DNA from: Winogradskyella sp. UBA3174
GTDB taxonomy: Bacteria; Bacteroidota; Bacteroidia; Flavobacteriales; Flavobacteriaceae
Length of the DNA: 64,000 nucleotides
Assembly (NCBI RefSeq): GCF_002364335.1
Contig: NZ_DEXW01000042.1
Span: 1 to 64,000, forward strand
Direction: 5' to 3'
The translations under genes and the position numbers were made by a program. Shown piece after piece: positions 9,056 through 18,024 of this stretch. Under the pieces are notes generated by a model that worked only from the letters and a program-made list of their open reading frames with translations, was not told the DNA's origin and searched no databases. The stretch's first letter is position 1, and each line of letters begins with the position of its first letter.

Positions 9056-9280
9056 ATTATTTCCTGCGAAAACAAGAATCTTATTAACGTTTTCTAAATT
9101 TTATATATCACTGCATGAGCAAAATAACATATTTGTAAATTTAAGATAAACAATTTGTTTTAAAAATTTATAGCCTAAATTAACTTGACTTTCTCATTTG
9201 AAACAACGAACTTATTGTAAAGCTTGATAAAAAACAGTGAAACGCTTTTTAATCAGAAAACTAATAGAAACTAAATTAAT

Positions 9281-9318
9281 TAAAAAGCCTTAATCCAGAT
9301 ATAGGTTAAGGCTTTTTA
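9281..9318 (-). terminator. terminator of the ECF sigma operon
   Basis: AAAAAGCCTTAA and TTAAGGCTTTTT flank a 12-base loop between dnaG and the 3' end of the outer-membrane protein gene. Read on the minus strand the stem is followed by U-rich sequence, so it ends the operon. Confidence 0.75.
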
Positions 9319-9337
9319 AACTCAAATATTAATTAGT

Positions 9338-10426
9338 TTAGTCTAAATCCCATCTTAGACCTAATGAAATATTATTTTGATCGAAGGCTTGGTCTTTAAA
9401 CAATGGACTTAAGTCGTACTTAGCATATATAGATAAATCTCCTACACCAATATAACCACTTAAACCATAAACGAAGTTAGAGGTATTAAAGTTGCGTTTT
9501 TCTTTAGTCCTAACTCTGTCACCATCCTCATCTTCATAAGTTATTTTTTGTAGCGAAGCCAATCTTACGCCTCCATAACCACCTAAACCAATTTTAAAGC
9601 TATTGTCTGTGTGATATCTGAGTTTATCTTTAAAGTCGCGCTTTTTTGAAGGTCCGAATTCAAAATGGATTGGCAGTACTAAATTTGTGACTCTAAACTT
9701 TGCTTTTTTAATATCTAACGGAAATTCTTGTAGTGTAGTCTCGTCTCCATTTTGCACAAAATATTTATTATTTTTAATATCTAACTTATTCCACTGAAAT
9801 GAGAACCCGTAGTTAAGTCTTAAAAAATTGGAATCCTTAAGTAAGCGTGTTTGCCATACCCAACCAAGCTCTACAAATCCAGAGCCTCCTAATTTATAAG
9901 GAGAATCTTCTAAACTTTGTTCATCTCCAATTGCATTATTAAATCCTATTGCTAGAAATAGTTTGTTAGTTGTTCTGATATCATATTTGGGTGGTTTATC
10001 ACTTTCCCCTAGACTAAGACCAATAGAAAAGCTCCCTTTTCCATTTTCTCTAACACCAATAAAAGAATCCCCATTATCTCCATAACTATCATAACCATTT
10101 CGTTGTAATAAATCAATCCTGGAGTCTATAATTGCAATTCTATTTTCAATATTTAAGGCAGCTATTTTTGATGCTTCTTTTTTCAAATCTTCTGCTTCAG
10201 AAGCCGTAATTTCTTTATTATCTAATTTTTTATTAATCTCTAAAATTCTAAATTTTAAAGCTGATTTTTCTTTATTTTCAATTTCAATTTTCTCATCTTC
10301 TAAAATTTTGATTTTATAATCTTTTGTAGCTTTCTGAATTGAATCTTGTTTTGCATCTTGCCCTTGCATTGAAGCAAAGCTGAATGAGATAATTAAGTAC
10401 ACTACTAGTCTTGTAATTGTATTCAT
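9338..10426 (-). CDS. outer-membrane beta-barrel protein with coiled-coil N-terminus
   Basis: A 362-residue exported protein (signal peptide to about residue 22, FASMQGQ). A Lys/Glu-rich helical, coiled-coil-like segment (about 25-110) is followed by a C-terminal half with alternating beta strands (GKGSFSIGLSLGES, SGFVELGWVWQT, FKIGLGGYGGVRL, NFVYGLSGYIGVG). It ends in LGLRWDLD, like small Bacteroidota outer-membrane barrels. It is the last gene of the sigma/partner operon and a probable target of that sigma factor. I do not recognise a specific function. Confidence 0.7.
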   Translation of the reverse strand: MNTITRLVVYLIISFSFASMQGQDAKQDSIQKATKDYKIKILEDEKIEIENKEKSALKFRILEINKKLDNKEITASEAEDLKKEASKIAALNIENRIAIIDSRIDLLQRNGYDSYGDNGDSFIGVRENGKGSFSIGLSLGESDKPPKYDIRTTNKLFLAIGFNNAIGDEQSLEDSPYKLGGSGFVELGWVWQTRLLKDSNFLRLNYGFSFQWNKLDIKNNKYFVQNGDETTLQEFPLDIKKAKFRVTNLVLPIHFEFGPSKKRDFKDKLRYHTDNSFKIGLGGYGGVRLASLQKITYEDEDGDRVRTKEKRNFNTSNFVYGLSGYIGVGDLSIYAKYDLSPLFKDQAFDQNNISLGLRWDLD

Positions 10427-10470
10427 AACTGTTCGTTTTTTGATTTATTGATGTTAATTTGATTTTTGTT

Positions 10471-11253
10471 TTAATTCTTGCGGTCTACAACTGCTGTTTT
10501 AACAGTTTTGTAACCACCCTTTAACGCCTCAAATACTTTACTTCTAAACGATTGCCCCATGTCTTCTTCTACACTTAATAGTAACGCATTAGCATCAACC
10601 GTTTTTATTGTTTTCTTTTTTAATTCATTCTTAAAGAGTTCTTTACTTGCTACTTTTAATAATGAATCTACTTCTCTATCTAGAACCAATTCATTTTCTG
10701 ATTTAAATTCTTTTAAAGTAGTTGCAACTACTTTTTTAAGTATTGATACGCTAGTTATTTCTTGAGGCTTCATAACACTTATATCATTAATAACTTTGCT
10801 GTTATTAGTGGTTAAATTACTACCTTCTACAAGACGCTTTTTAGCCTTAGACGTATTATACGTTACTTTTTTATAATCTATAATTTGTGATTGCTCTACC
10901 GATGATTTAATCTCTTTTTCTACTTCAATCGCTTCTTCTTCAATTGCTAACCCAGTACCTTTTAAATCTTGTTGCTTTAACTCTTTACCCTTTAATTGCT
11001 CATCTTTAACTTGTTCTTCAACAAGTGCTGGCATTATTTTTTGAGTTTCATCTTTATTAAAAAACTGAATAGAAACTGCTAGCATAATTATTAAACCCGC
11101 TGCTATACTCAGCCACCAATACATTGGCTTTTTAGATTTATTATTATCTTCATCTAAACGGTCAGACAATTTAGACCAACCACCTGCTGATGGATACAAG
11201 GTGCGCTTATCTAGCTTGTCTTTTAATTGTTCTTCAAATTTAATTGGTGCCAT
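10471..11253 (-). CDS. single-pass membrane protein, putative anti-sigma partner
   Basis: A 260-residue protein with one transmembrane helix at about residues 45-62 (WWLSIAAGLIIMLAVSI), a short cytoplasmic N-terminus with KRTLYPSAGGWSKLSDRL, and a long charged, Lys/Glu-rich periplasmic part. That topology, and the 14-base overlap with the upstream ECF sigma gene, suggest an anti-sigma factor or sigma-coupled membrane protein. No zinc anti-sigma motif (HxxxCxxC) is visible, so the role is inferred from context alone. Confidence 0.6.
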   Translation of the reverse strand: MAPIKFEEQLKDKLDKRTLYPSAGGWSKLSDRLDEDNNKSKKPMYWWLSIAAGLIIMLAVSIQFFNKDETQKIMPALVEEQVKDEQLKGKELKQQDLKGTGLAIEEEAIEVEKEIKSSVEQSQIIDYKKVTYNTSKAKKRLVEGSNLTTNNSKVINDISVMKPQEITSVSILKKVVATTLKEFKSENELVLDREVDSLLKVASKELFKNELKKKTIKTVDANALLLSVEEDMGQSFRSKVFEALKGGYKTVKTAVVDRKN

Positions 11254-11803
11254 AACTCGTGTTATTTAATTCCTTTATTTTGTTTTGTAGCATCTGTCTC
11301 GCTTTAAACAATTGCGATTTCGATGTTCCTTCAGATATTTTTAATAATTCACCAATTTCGTGGTGTTTGTAACCCTCTATTGCATACATCACAAATACCA
11401 TCTTGTAACCTGCTGGCAAACTGTCTATGACCATTTGTATTTCGGCAACTTCGATATTTGTTTTTATATTGTTTGTATAATCGTGTTCTAAATACTCATC
11501 TTCTCTAGCAAACTCAATATTTTTTTTCTGTCTTAAATATGAGATTGCTTCTCTGACCATTATTCGTCGTACCCAACCTTCAAAACTCCCTTCATTCTTA
11601 AATGTTTTTAAATATTTAAATACTTTAAAAAACCCGTTTAACATCACCTCTTCTGCCTGGTGCACGTCTTTAATATAGTATCTACAAACACTCAACATTT
11701 TAGGCGCATGTAACTCGTACAATACATGTTGTGCTTCGCGATTTTGTTTCGCAGCTCTCTGTATAAGTTTAGTTTCGTTTTTATGAAGTTGAATAACTTT
11801 CAT
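11240..11803 (-). CDS. ECF-type RNA polymerase sigma factor
   Basis: A 187-residue sigma-70 family member with region 2 (YYIKDVHQAEEVMLNGFFKV, about 43-62, and WVRRIMVREAISYLR) and region 4 (SLPAGYKMVFVMYAIEGYKH, EIGELLKISEGTSKSQLFKAR). It lacks regions 1.1 and 3, as ECF factors do. It is the first gene of a three-gene operon with a membrane partner and an outer-membrane protein, so envelope-related signalling is likely. A strong promoter lies about 30 bases upstream. Confidence 0.92.
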   Translation of the reverse strand: MKVIQLHKNETKLIQRAAKQNREAQHVLYELHAPKMLSVCRYYIKDVHQAEEVMLNGFFKVFKYLKTFKNEGSFEGWVRRIMVREAISYLRQKKNIEFAREDEYLEHDYTNNIKTNIEVAEIQMVIDSLPAGYKMVFVMYAIEGYKHHEIGELLKISEGTSKSQLFKARQMLQNKIKELNNTSYGTN

Positions 11804-11840
11804 TGTATTGTTTACGATTGTACCTCTATTTATAAAGACG

Positions 11841-11871
11841 CAAAATTACTACCAAAGGTTGTCTGGGACAA
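11841..11871 (-). promoter_or_regulatory. promoter of ECF sigma operon with overlapping palindrome
   Basis: On the minus strand TTG (11871-11869) and TAATTTTG (11848-11841) are separated by 20 bases, an excellent Bacteroidota housekeeping promoter. The -33 TTG is part of a perfect inverted repeat TTGTC-n3-GACAA at 11859-11871, a possible operator. Confidence 0.65.
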
Positions 11872-11922
11872 TAAAAAATAGTATAAATTATTTATAACTA
11901 TCTGAAATAGAAGTTTTTAATT

Positions 11923-12900
11923 TTATTTTTTTCTGTCAATCACGTAGTCCACCATAAGCTTTAGAGATGCTTTATATACAGATTCAGGGTAAGTACTAAG
12001 CAGTATTAAAGCTTCCTTTTGAAATGCTTTCATTTTTGAAACCGCATAGTCTAAACCTCCATTTAGTTTTACAAAGCTAATAACTTCCTTAACGCGTTTC
12101 TTATCTTTATTATGATTCTTAACAGAATTGATTAACCAAGATTTTTCTTTCTTTGTAGAGTTATTAAGAACATATATTAAAGGCAATGTCATTTTTTGTT
12201 CTTTTATATCTATACCTGTAGGCTTACCAATAGCTTCTTGTCCATAATCAAATAAATCATCCTTTATTTGAAATGCCATCCCAATAAGCTCACCAAATTT
12301 TCGCATTTTTTCTACATCTGACGAATTTGGTTTAACAGATGCTGCTCCAAGACTACAACATGCAGCAATAAGTGTTGCTGTTTTTTGTCTAATAATCTCA
12401 TAATAGACGTGTTCTGTAATATCTAGTTGTCTGGCTTTTTCAATTTGAAGTAATTCACCTTCGCTCATTTCTCTTACTGCAACAGAAATAATCTTTAGCA
12501 AATCAAAATCATTATTATCTATAGAAAGTAGTAATCCTTTTGAGAGTAAATAATCTCCAATAAGAACAGCAATTTTATTTTTCCAAAGTGCATTGATAGA
12601 GAAAAAACCACGTCTTCTGTTACTATCGTCAACAACATCATCGTGCACTAAGGTTGCAGTGTGTATTAACTCTATAACCGAAGCACCTCTGTAAGTTCGC
12701 TCACTCACCTCACCATTATTCATCATTTTAGCTACCAAAAACACAAACATAGGTCGCATTTGTTTGCCTTTACGATTTACAATATAATGTGTAATTCTGT
12801 TGAGCAGTGCTACTTTACTCGCCATAGACAATTGAAACTTTTGTTCAAAAAGTTCCATTTCGTAGGCTATGGGTTTTTTTATCTGTTCGGTTATTTTCAT
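11923..12900 (-). CDS. polyprenyl diphosphate synthase (all-trans, long chain)
   Basis: A 325-residue trans-prenyltransferase that lengthens allylic diphosphates with IPP, giving the side chain of menaquinone. The first Asp-rich motif is TLVHDDVVDDSNRRRG (DDxxD, about residues 86-101). The second is GMAFQIKDDLFDYGQEA (about 202-218). GKQMRPMFVFL near residue 50 binds IPP. Chain length cannot be read safely. Octaprenyl/heptaprenyl synthase (IspB-like) is the usual annotation. Confidence 0.9.
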   Translation of the reverse strand: MKITEQIKKPIAYEMELFEQKFQLSMASKVALLNRITHYIVNRKGKQMRPMFVFLVAKMMNNGEVSERTYRGASVIELIHTATLVHDDVVDDSNRRRGFFSINALWKNKIAVLIGDYLLSKGLLLSIDNNDFDLLKIISVAVREMSEGELLQIEKARQLDITEHVYYEIIRQKTATLIAACCSLGAASVKPNSSDVEKMRKFGELIGMAFQIKDDLFDYGQEAIGKPTGIDIKEQKMTLPLIYVLNNSTKKEKSWLINSVKNHNKDKKRVKEVISFVKLNGGLDYAVSKMKAFQKEALILLSTYPESVYKASLKLMVDYVIDRKK

Positions 12901-13042
12901 TAATAATATAAAAGCTCTACTATTAGCACATAATTACAAATAAAGGCTATTCTTTATTGCGAAAGATTGAATAATGCCGCTTTAACACTTTTTAAGAACT
13001 AATATGTGTAATTTTAGAGCATTAATTCAAAAAACTAAAATC

Positions 13043-14416
13043 ATGAAAAAAATTACTTTATTAACATTTGCTTTGTTTACTCTAATATTAAGCAATGAAG
13101 CTAATGCACAATGTACAGATTTCTCTGGAGGAGGTCCGTACACCAATTTTAACAGCCTTTTTGGTGGAGCACCTTGTGATGATGGCACTGGTTGTCCTTT
13201 TAATGAAATAAGCACATTTGAAGCATGGGCTGATGAGTCTTATGTAATGGACAATATAGTTGTAGGTCACACCTATACATTTAGTCTTTGTAACGGACCA
13301 GGAGCTGGTACATGGGTACCTAGTTTTTCAATTATAGCACCATCTGGAGCTATTGATGCTTTTGGTTTAGATGTTGGTTCAACCTGTTCTTTAACTTGGA
13401 CAGCTACAGAAGCCGGGACATATACCATTGGTATTTCTGAAGCAGGCGTACCTTGTGACTCATCAACAAACGCTACTACTAATAATGGATTTCCTGCAAT
13501 TACTTGTACGAATGGAGATACATGTGAGGCATGTATTGTAAGTGCACCAGATGCCGTTGCTTCTGCTGTATTACCAGCGGATGGAGCTACAGATGTAGAA
13601 ATTGCATATGGTGAGGCAAACAACAATTTGGGTCCTTTTGAGTGGTTAGCTGCAACTACAGGTGATCCAGCAGACGATTTTAATATTAGCTTTGGAACTA
13701 ATCCAGCAGCTGATAACATTGGTGGACTATCCGGTTTTGCTAGTGGCGGAAGTATTAACTTTGGTTGGTTGCCGAATACGACTTATTTCTGGACTATCGA
13801 AGCCGTTAATTGCGCAGGTTTAACACCAGGTCCTATTTGGAGTTTTACAACTTCTGCATGTACAGATACTGCAGCTCCTGCTGGAGTAAGTGCACCAGTT
13901 CCTGCTGATGCAGCACCTAACGTTACACTTAATGCAGATGGAAATGCTTTATTATTTAATTGGACTGAAGGTGATCCTAATGCTACTTTTACTTTAAACC
14001 TTGGTGTCACTAATCCACCAACTCAACCTTTTGTTAATTTTGAAAATGGAGCACCTATAACAGGTTTAGCTGAAAACACAACATACTTCTGGTCTGTAGA
14101 TGCTGTAAATTGCTTTGGAACAACAGCTGGAACAGTTTGGAGTTTCACAACTGGTATTGCCTTATCCGTAGAAGAAAATCAAATTGAGACGTTTAGTGTT
14201 TATCCTAATCCAACTTCTGCTGTTTTAAATATTAAGACAACTAAAGAGATTGATAATGTTACAGTTTTTAACCTTTTAGGTCAGAGTGTTGCAACGTATA
14301 GTAAGAGTGATCTTTCTAACGATTCAATAGATTTATCTAAATTATCTAATGGTTTATATTTAGTTAGAATATCTGCTGAAGGTACAACGCAAACAATCCG
14401 TGTTACTAAAGAGTAA
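13043..14416 (+). CDS. T9SS-secreted protein with two Ig/FnIII-like repeats
   Basis: A 457-residue surface or secreted protein. The signal peptide ends at NANAQ (ATG at 13043; an upstream in-frame ATG at 13004 would spoil it). It has a Cys-rich N-terminal domain and two related beta-sandwich repeats, each starting with PADGATDV / PADAAPNV and ending in NTTYFWTIEAVNC ... WSFTT / NTTYFWSVDAVNC ... WSFTT. The C-terminal type A sorting domain shows FSVYPNPTSAVLNI, NLLGQSV and LSNGLYLVRI. The last feature directs export by the type IX system and cleavage at the surface. The ligand is unknown. Confidence 0.88.
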   Translation: MKKITLLTFALFTLILSNEANAQCTDFSGGGPYTNFNSLFGGAPCDDGTGCPFNEISTFEAWADESYVMDNIVVGHTYTFSLCNGPGAGTWVPSFSIIAPSGAIDAFGLDVGSTCSLTWTATEAGTYTIGISEAGVPCDSSTNATTNNGFPAITCTNGDTCEACIVSAPDAVASAVLPADGATDVEIAYGEANNNLGPFEWLAATTGDPADDFNISFGTNPAADNIGGLSGFASGGSINFGWLPNTTYFWTIEAVNCAGLTPGPIWSFTTSACTDTAAPAGVSAPVPADAAPNVTLNADGNALLFNWTEGDPNATFTLNLGVTNPPTQPFVNFENGAPITGLAENTTYFWSVDAVNCFGTTAGTVWSFTTGIALSVEENQIETFSVYPNPTSAVLNIKTTKEIDNVTVFNLLGQSVATYSKSDLSNDSIDLSKLSNGLYLVRISAEGTTQTIRVTKE

Positions 14417-14434
14417 TTACGTATTTATAATTAT

Positions 14435-14463
14435 AAAAAAAGCGGCCTATGGCCGCTTTTTTT
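14435..14463. terminator. bidirectional terminator
   Basis: A perfect GC-rich stem GCGGCC/GGCCGC with a two-base loop is flanked by A7 and T7 tracts. It lies between the convergent T9SS cargo gene and rlmN and can serve both. Confidence 0.9.
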
Positions 14464-14491
14464 ATGTCTAAATTTAATTATACTGTAAGTT

Positions 14492-15532
14492 TTAACTTTT
14501 ATTAGCCAACTGCCCACAAGCGGCATCAATATCTTTACCTCTGCTTCTCCTTACAGTAACTGTAATATTATTAGCTTCTAGCACATTCACATACATATCT
14601 AAAGCTTTTGTATTGGCTTGCTGAAACTCACCATCATCAATTGGGTTGTATTCTATAATATTAACCTTGCTTGGCGCAAATTTGCAAAATTCAACTAAAG
14701 CATCTACATCTTTTCGTTGGTCATTAATACCTTCCCAAACAACATACTCATACGTAATTCTGTTCTTTGTTTTTGCATACCAATATTCTAAAGCTTCACG
14801 CAAATCATTTAAAGGGAACGTCGCATTAAAGGGCATTATTGAAGTTCTTATCTCATCTATTGCAGAATGAAGCGATACAGCCAATTTAAACTTTACCTCA
14901 TCATCTGCCATTTTCTTTATCATTTTTGGCACTCCAGATGTAGAAACTACAATACGCTTTGGCGACATGCCTAAACCTTCTGGTGAGGTTATTTTGTCTA
15001 TAGCTTTAATAACATTATTGTAATTCATGAGTGGTTCACCCATACCCATAAATACAATATTACTTAATGGTCTATTATGATATAAACGGCTTTCATTATC
15101 TATTGCGACTACTTGATCGTATATTTCATCTGGATTTAGATTACGCATGCGCTTTAACCTAGACGTTGCACAAAATTTGCAATCTAAACTACAACCAACC
15201 TGAGAAGACACACAAGCCGTTGTACGAGACCCTGTTGGTATTAACACAGATTCTACAATTAAATCGTCATGTAATCTTACAGCATTCTTTATAGTACCAT
15301 CAGAGCTGCGTTGCATCTGATCTACCTTAATATGATTAATCACGAAGTTATCCTCTAAAACTTGACGCGTTTCTAAGGACACATTAGTCATATCCTCAAA
15401 GCTGTATGCTGACTTTTTCCATAACCACTCGTAAACCTGATTACCTCTAAAAGCCTTATCTCCTTGCTTTACAAAGAATTCTCTGAGTTGCTCTTTAGTT
15501 AGTGCGCGTATGTCTTTCTTTTTAACTTCCAT
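14492..15532 (-). CDS. rlmN: 23S rRNA (adenine2503-C2) methyltransferase RlmN
   Basis: A 346-residue radical SAM enzyme methylating A2503 of 23S rRNA (and tRNA A37). It shows the [4Fe-4S] motif CSLDCKFCATSRL, the SAM-binding region VFMGMGEPLMNYN, and the C-terminal CGQL whose Cys forms the substrate adduct. An ATG at 15541 is also in frame, but it lies inside the -7 element (15546-15539). The second ATG at 15532 is therefore preferred, and transcription would begin within a base or two of it. Confidence 0.93.
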   Translation of the reverse strand: MEVKKKDIRALTKEQLREFFVKQGDKAFRGNQVYEWLWKKSAYSFEDMTNVSLETRQVLEDNFVINHIKVDQMQRSSDGTIKNAVRLHDDLIVESVLIPTGSRTTACVSSQVGCSLDCKFCATSRLKRMRNLNPDEIYDQVVAIDNESRLYHNRPLSNIVFMGMGEPLMNYNNVIKAIDKITSPEGLGMSPKRIVVSTSGVPKMIKKMADDEVKFKLAVSLHSAIDEIRTSIMPFNATFPLNDLREALEYWYAKTKNRITYEYVVWEGINDQRKDVDALVEFCKFAPSKVNIIEYNPIDDGEFQQANTKALDMYVNVLEANNITVTVRRSRGKDIDAACGQLANKS

Positions 15533-15538
15533 CTGTTG

Positions 15539-15572
15539 CAAAAATACTTAAATGCATTGGTTTACTTCACAA
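15539..15572 (-). promoter_or_regulatory. rlmN promoter, near-leaderless
   Basis: On the minus strand TTG (15572-15570) and TATTTTTG (15546-15539) are separated by 23 bases. The predicted start is about 15533, next to the ATG at 15532. Confidence 0.5.
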
Positions 15573-15573
15573 A

Positions 15574-15604
15574 TAAAAAAAAGCCTCAATTAAGAGGCTT
15601 CTTT
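15574..15604 (-). terminator. terminator of queA
   Basis: Stem GCCTC/GAGGC extended by AA/TT, with a six-base AATTAA loop. On the minus strand it is followed by a run of U (A8-9 on plus). It sits 20 bases past the queA stop. Confidence 0.85.
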
Positions 15605-15623
15605 TATTCTTTATAATTCTTAA

Positions 15624-16673
15624 TTAAATGATAAGCATAGCATCACCATAAGAATAAAATTTATACTTTTCTTTTACAGCTTCTTCATAAGCCTTTTTCA
15701 TAAAATCATGACCTGCGAAAGCAGATACCATCATTAATAAAGTAGACTTTGGTGTGTGGAAGTTAGTAATCATAGCATTAGCAATACTAAATTCATATGG
15801 AGGAAAAATAAATTTATTAGTCCATCCTTCATAATCATTTAATCTACCAACAGATGATACCGCACTCTCTACAGTTCTCATAGATGTTGTACCTACTGCA
15901 CAAACACGTCTCTTGTGTTCAATACCATTATTGACTATAGCTGCAGATGCTTCTGTAATAATAATTTCTTCACTATCCATTTTATGCTTAGATAAATCTT
16001 CAACCTCAACTGGGTTAAATGTACCTAAACCTACATGTAAAGTTACTTCTGCCAGTTCTACACCTTTAATTTCTAACCGTTTTAACAAGTGCTTAGAAAA
16101 ATGCAATCCGGCTGTAGGAGCTGCTACTGCACCTTCATTTTTTGCATATATAGTTTGGTAACGCTCTTCATCTTCTGGCTCAACCTCTCTATTTATATAT
16201 TTTGGAAGAGGTGTTTCACCTAATTCCGTCAATTTTTTTCTAAAATCATGGTAAGAACCATCATACAAGAAACGCAATGTACGTCCTCTAGACGTTGTAT
16301 TGTCAATAACCTCTGCTACTAAAGTTTCGTCTTCACCAAAATATAACTTATTACCAATTCTAATCTTACGTGCAGGATCTACTAGAACATCCCAAAGACG
16401 TTGATCTTGGTTAAGTTCGCGCAATAAAAATACTTCAATCCTAGCTCCTGTTTTCTCCTTGTTACCATAGAGTCTTGCAGGAAAAACTTTAGTATTATTA
16501 AGAATCATCACATCACCTTCATCAAAATAATCGATAATATCTTTGAACTGCTTGTGCTCAATGGTTTGCTTTGCTCTATTAAGCACCATTAATCGCGACT
16601 CATCTCTGTGTTCTGACGGATGCTCGGCTAATAATTCGTCTGGAAGATCAAAACTAAAATGTGATAATTTCAT
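15624..16673 (-). CDS. queA: S-adenosylmethionine:tRNA ribosyltransferase-isomerase
   Basis: A 349-residue QueA, which transfers the ribosyl group of SAM to 7-aminomethyl-7-deazaguanine in tRNA to make epoxyqueuosine. Family motifs are clear: FDLPDELLAEHPSEHRDESR at the start, NNTKVFPARLYG, AAPTAGLHFSKHLL, LHVGLGTFNPVEV and ITNFHTPKSTLLMMVSAFAG. Full length. It has its own promoter and terminator. It is probably a single-gene unit between rlmN and aroA. Confidence 0.96.
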   Translation of the reverse strand: MKLSHFSFDLPDELLAEHPSEHRDESRLMVLNRAKQTIEHKQFKDIIDYFDEGDVMILNNTKVFPARLYGNKEKTGARIEVFLLRELNQDQRLWDVLVDPARKIRIGNKLYFGEDETLVAEVIDNTTSRGRTLRFLYDGSYHDFRKKLTELGETPLPKYINREVEPEDEERYQTIYAKNEGAVAAPTAGLHFSKHLLKRLEIKGVELAEVTLHVGLGTFNPVEVEDLSKHKMDSEEIIITEASAAIVNNGIEHKRRVCAVGTTSMRTVESAVSSVGRLNDYEGWTNKFIFPPYEFSIANAMITNFHTPKSTLLMMVSAFAGHDFMKKAYEEAVKEKYKFYSYGDAMLII

Positions 16674-16699
16674 GTGTATGTTTTATTTTTTTAGAATTG

Positions 16700-16731
16700 C
16701 AAATATACAATCTCGAGATAGGCCTTGTCAA
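16700..16731 (-). promoter_or_regulatory. queA promoter
   Basis: On the minus strand TTG (16731-16729), a 21-base spacer and TATATTTG (16707-16700) fit the Bacteroidota consensus. The predicted start is about 20 bases ahead of the queA ATG. Confidence 0.6.
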
Positions 16732-16743
16732 GTAAATAGATGT

Positions 16744-17973
16744 TTATTTTATAATGAAGCCTACAGCCTTTAAATCTTCCCAAAATTGTGGGTATGATTT
16801 AGACACCACATTAGCTTCTTTAATAGCAATAGAAGTCTTTAATGCTAAAGGGGCAAATGCCATAGCCATTCTATGATCTTTATAGGTTTCTATCTCAATA
16901 GCGCTTACTATAGTATCTGAAGCCTTAAGGAGTAATGAGTTCTCTGTAATAACAACGTCTGCACCTAATTTTTCCAACTCGGTTTTAAGGGCTATTAATC
17001 GGTCAGTCTCTTTTATTTTTAGCGTATGTAAACCTTTCATATGACAACCAATTCCTAAACCAAATGCTGTCACTGCAATGGTCTGTGCAATATCTGGTGC
17101 ATTTGCTAAGTCTAAATCAATTACTGTTTTAGAATTAGTAGTCGCTAATTTTTGGAGTATAACCGTAGTACTCTTAAATGTTGTTTGAACACCAAAACTT
17201 TGATAAATCTCAGCTAAAACTGCATCTCCTTGTAGTGATTTTTCTTTGTAAGAGGCTATTGTAATCTCTGTACCTAAATCACTTAAAGCTACAATACTAT
17301 ACCAGTAAGATGCAGATGACCAATCTGACTCTACAGTTAACACCTTAGGTTTTAAAATATCTTTATTGGGCTTTACTGTTATGATATTCTTTTGAAAACT
17401 TGTCTGTACATCTATCTCATTCAACAAACTCAAAGTCATGTTTATGTATGGTACTGAAGTTATTTTTCCATCTAAGACTAACTCTATTCCGTCTTCAAGT
17501 TTTGAAGCTATTAACAGTAAAGCCGAAATATATTGACTGCTTACATTGGCTTTTAAAGTTACTTTATTATTGGTTAGTTTTCTACCAATTATTTTTAATG
17601 GCGGAAAACCATCATTTTCTAAATATGAAATATCAGCTCCTAGCGCTCTTAAAGCATCTACCAATATTTTTATTGGTCGCTCTTTCATACGATCAGAACC
17701 TGTTAACGTAATTTCTCGTCCTTCTTGCACAGAAAAATAAGCGGTAAGAAATCGCATTGCTGTACCTGCATGATGAATATCTATAGTATCTTCTTGAGAC
17801 TTTAATGCCTTCTGCATTAATACAGAATCATCTGAATTAGATACATTATCTATACTAATTTGAGGATATAAAGCTTTTAATAAAAGTAAACGATTAGACT
17901 CACTCTTTGAGCCTGTTATTTTTATTGATGATTGACGATTTGCTATTGAAGATTTATGAATTTTAATATCCAT
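16744..17973 (-). CDS. aroA: 3-phosphoshikimate 1-carboxyvinyltransferase (EPSP synthase)
   Basis: A 409-residue EPSP synthase, the sixth step of the shikimate pathway. Visible motifs: ITGSKSESNRLLLLKAL (shikimate-3-phosphate and PEP binding), HHAGTAMRFLTAYF, IKETDRL and YKDHRMAMAFAPL. In the PEP-site segment the Gly of AGTAM is kept, but the residue equivalent to E. coli Pro101 is Phe. Other shikimate-derived genes lie at 32.6-36.5 kb, not linked. Its -7 element overlaps the end of the MazG-like gene. Confidence 0.94.
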   Translation of the reverse strand: MDIKIHKSSIANRQSSIKITGSKSESNRLLLLKALYPQISIDNVSNSDDSVLMQKALKSQEDTIDIHHAGTAMRFLTAYFSVQEGREITLTGSDRMKERPIKILVDALRALGADISYLENDGFPPLKIIGRKLTNNKVTLKANVSSQYISALLLIASKLEDGIELVLDGKITSVPYINMTLSLLNEIDVQTSFQKNIITVKPNKDILKPKVLTVESDWSSASYWYSIVALSDLGTEITIASYKEKSLQGDAVLAEIYQSFGVQTTFKSTTVILQKLATTNSKTVIDLDLANAPDIAQTIAVTAFGLGIGCHMKGLHTLKIKETDRLIALKTELEKLGADVVITENSLLLKASDTIVSAIEIETYKDHRMAMAFAPLALKTSIAIKEANVVSKSYPQFWEDLKAVGFIIK

Positions 17974-18016
17974 TAATTTGAAAAATATGAGTTCCGCACT
18001 AACTAATTTTAAGTTA

Positions 18017-18024
18017 CAAAGCTA
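18017..18024 (-). promoter_or_regulatory. -7 element of aroA promoter
   Basis: TAGCTTTG on the minus strand matches TAnnTTTG and overlaps the stop of the upstream gene. It gives a leader of about 37 bases. No -33 TTG is seen. Confidence 0.4.

Noticed and set aside
13273..14010. Long open frames on the minus strand inside the T9SS cargo gene
   Set aside because: They are antisense shadows of a Gly/Ala/Thr-rich coding region; no signal, motif or promoter supports them.
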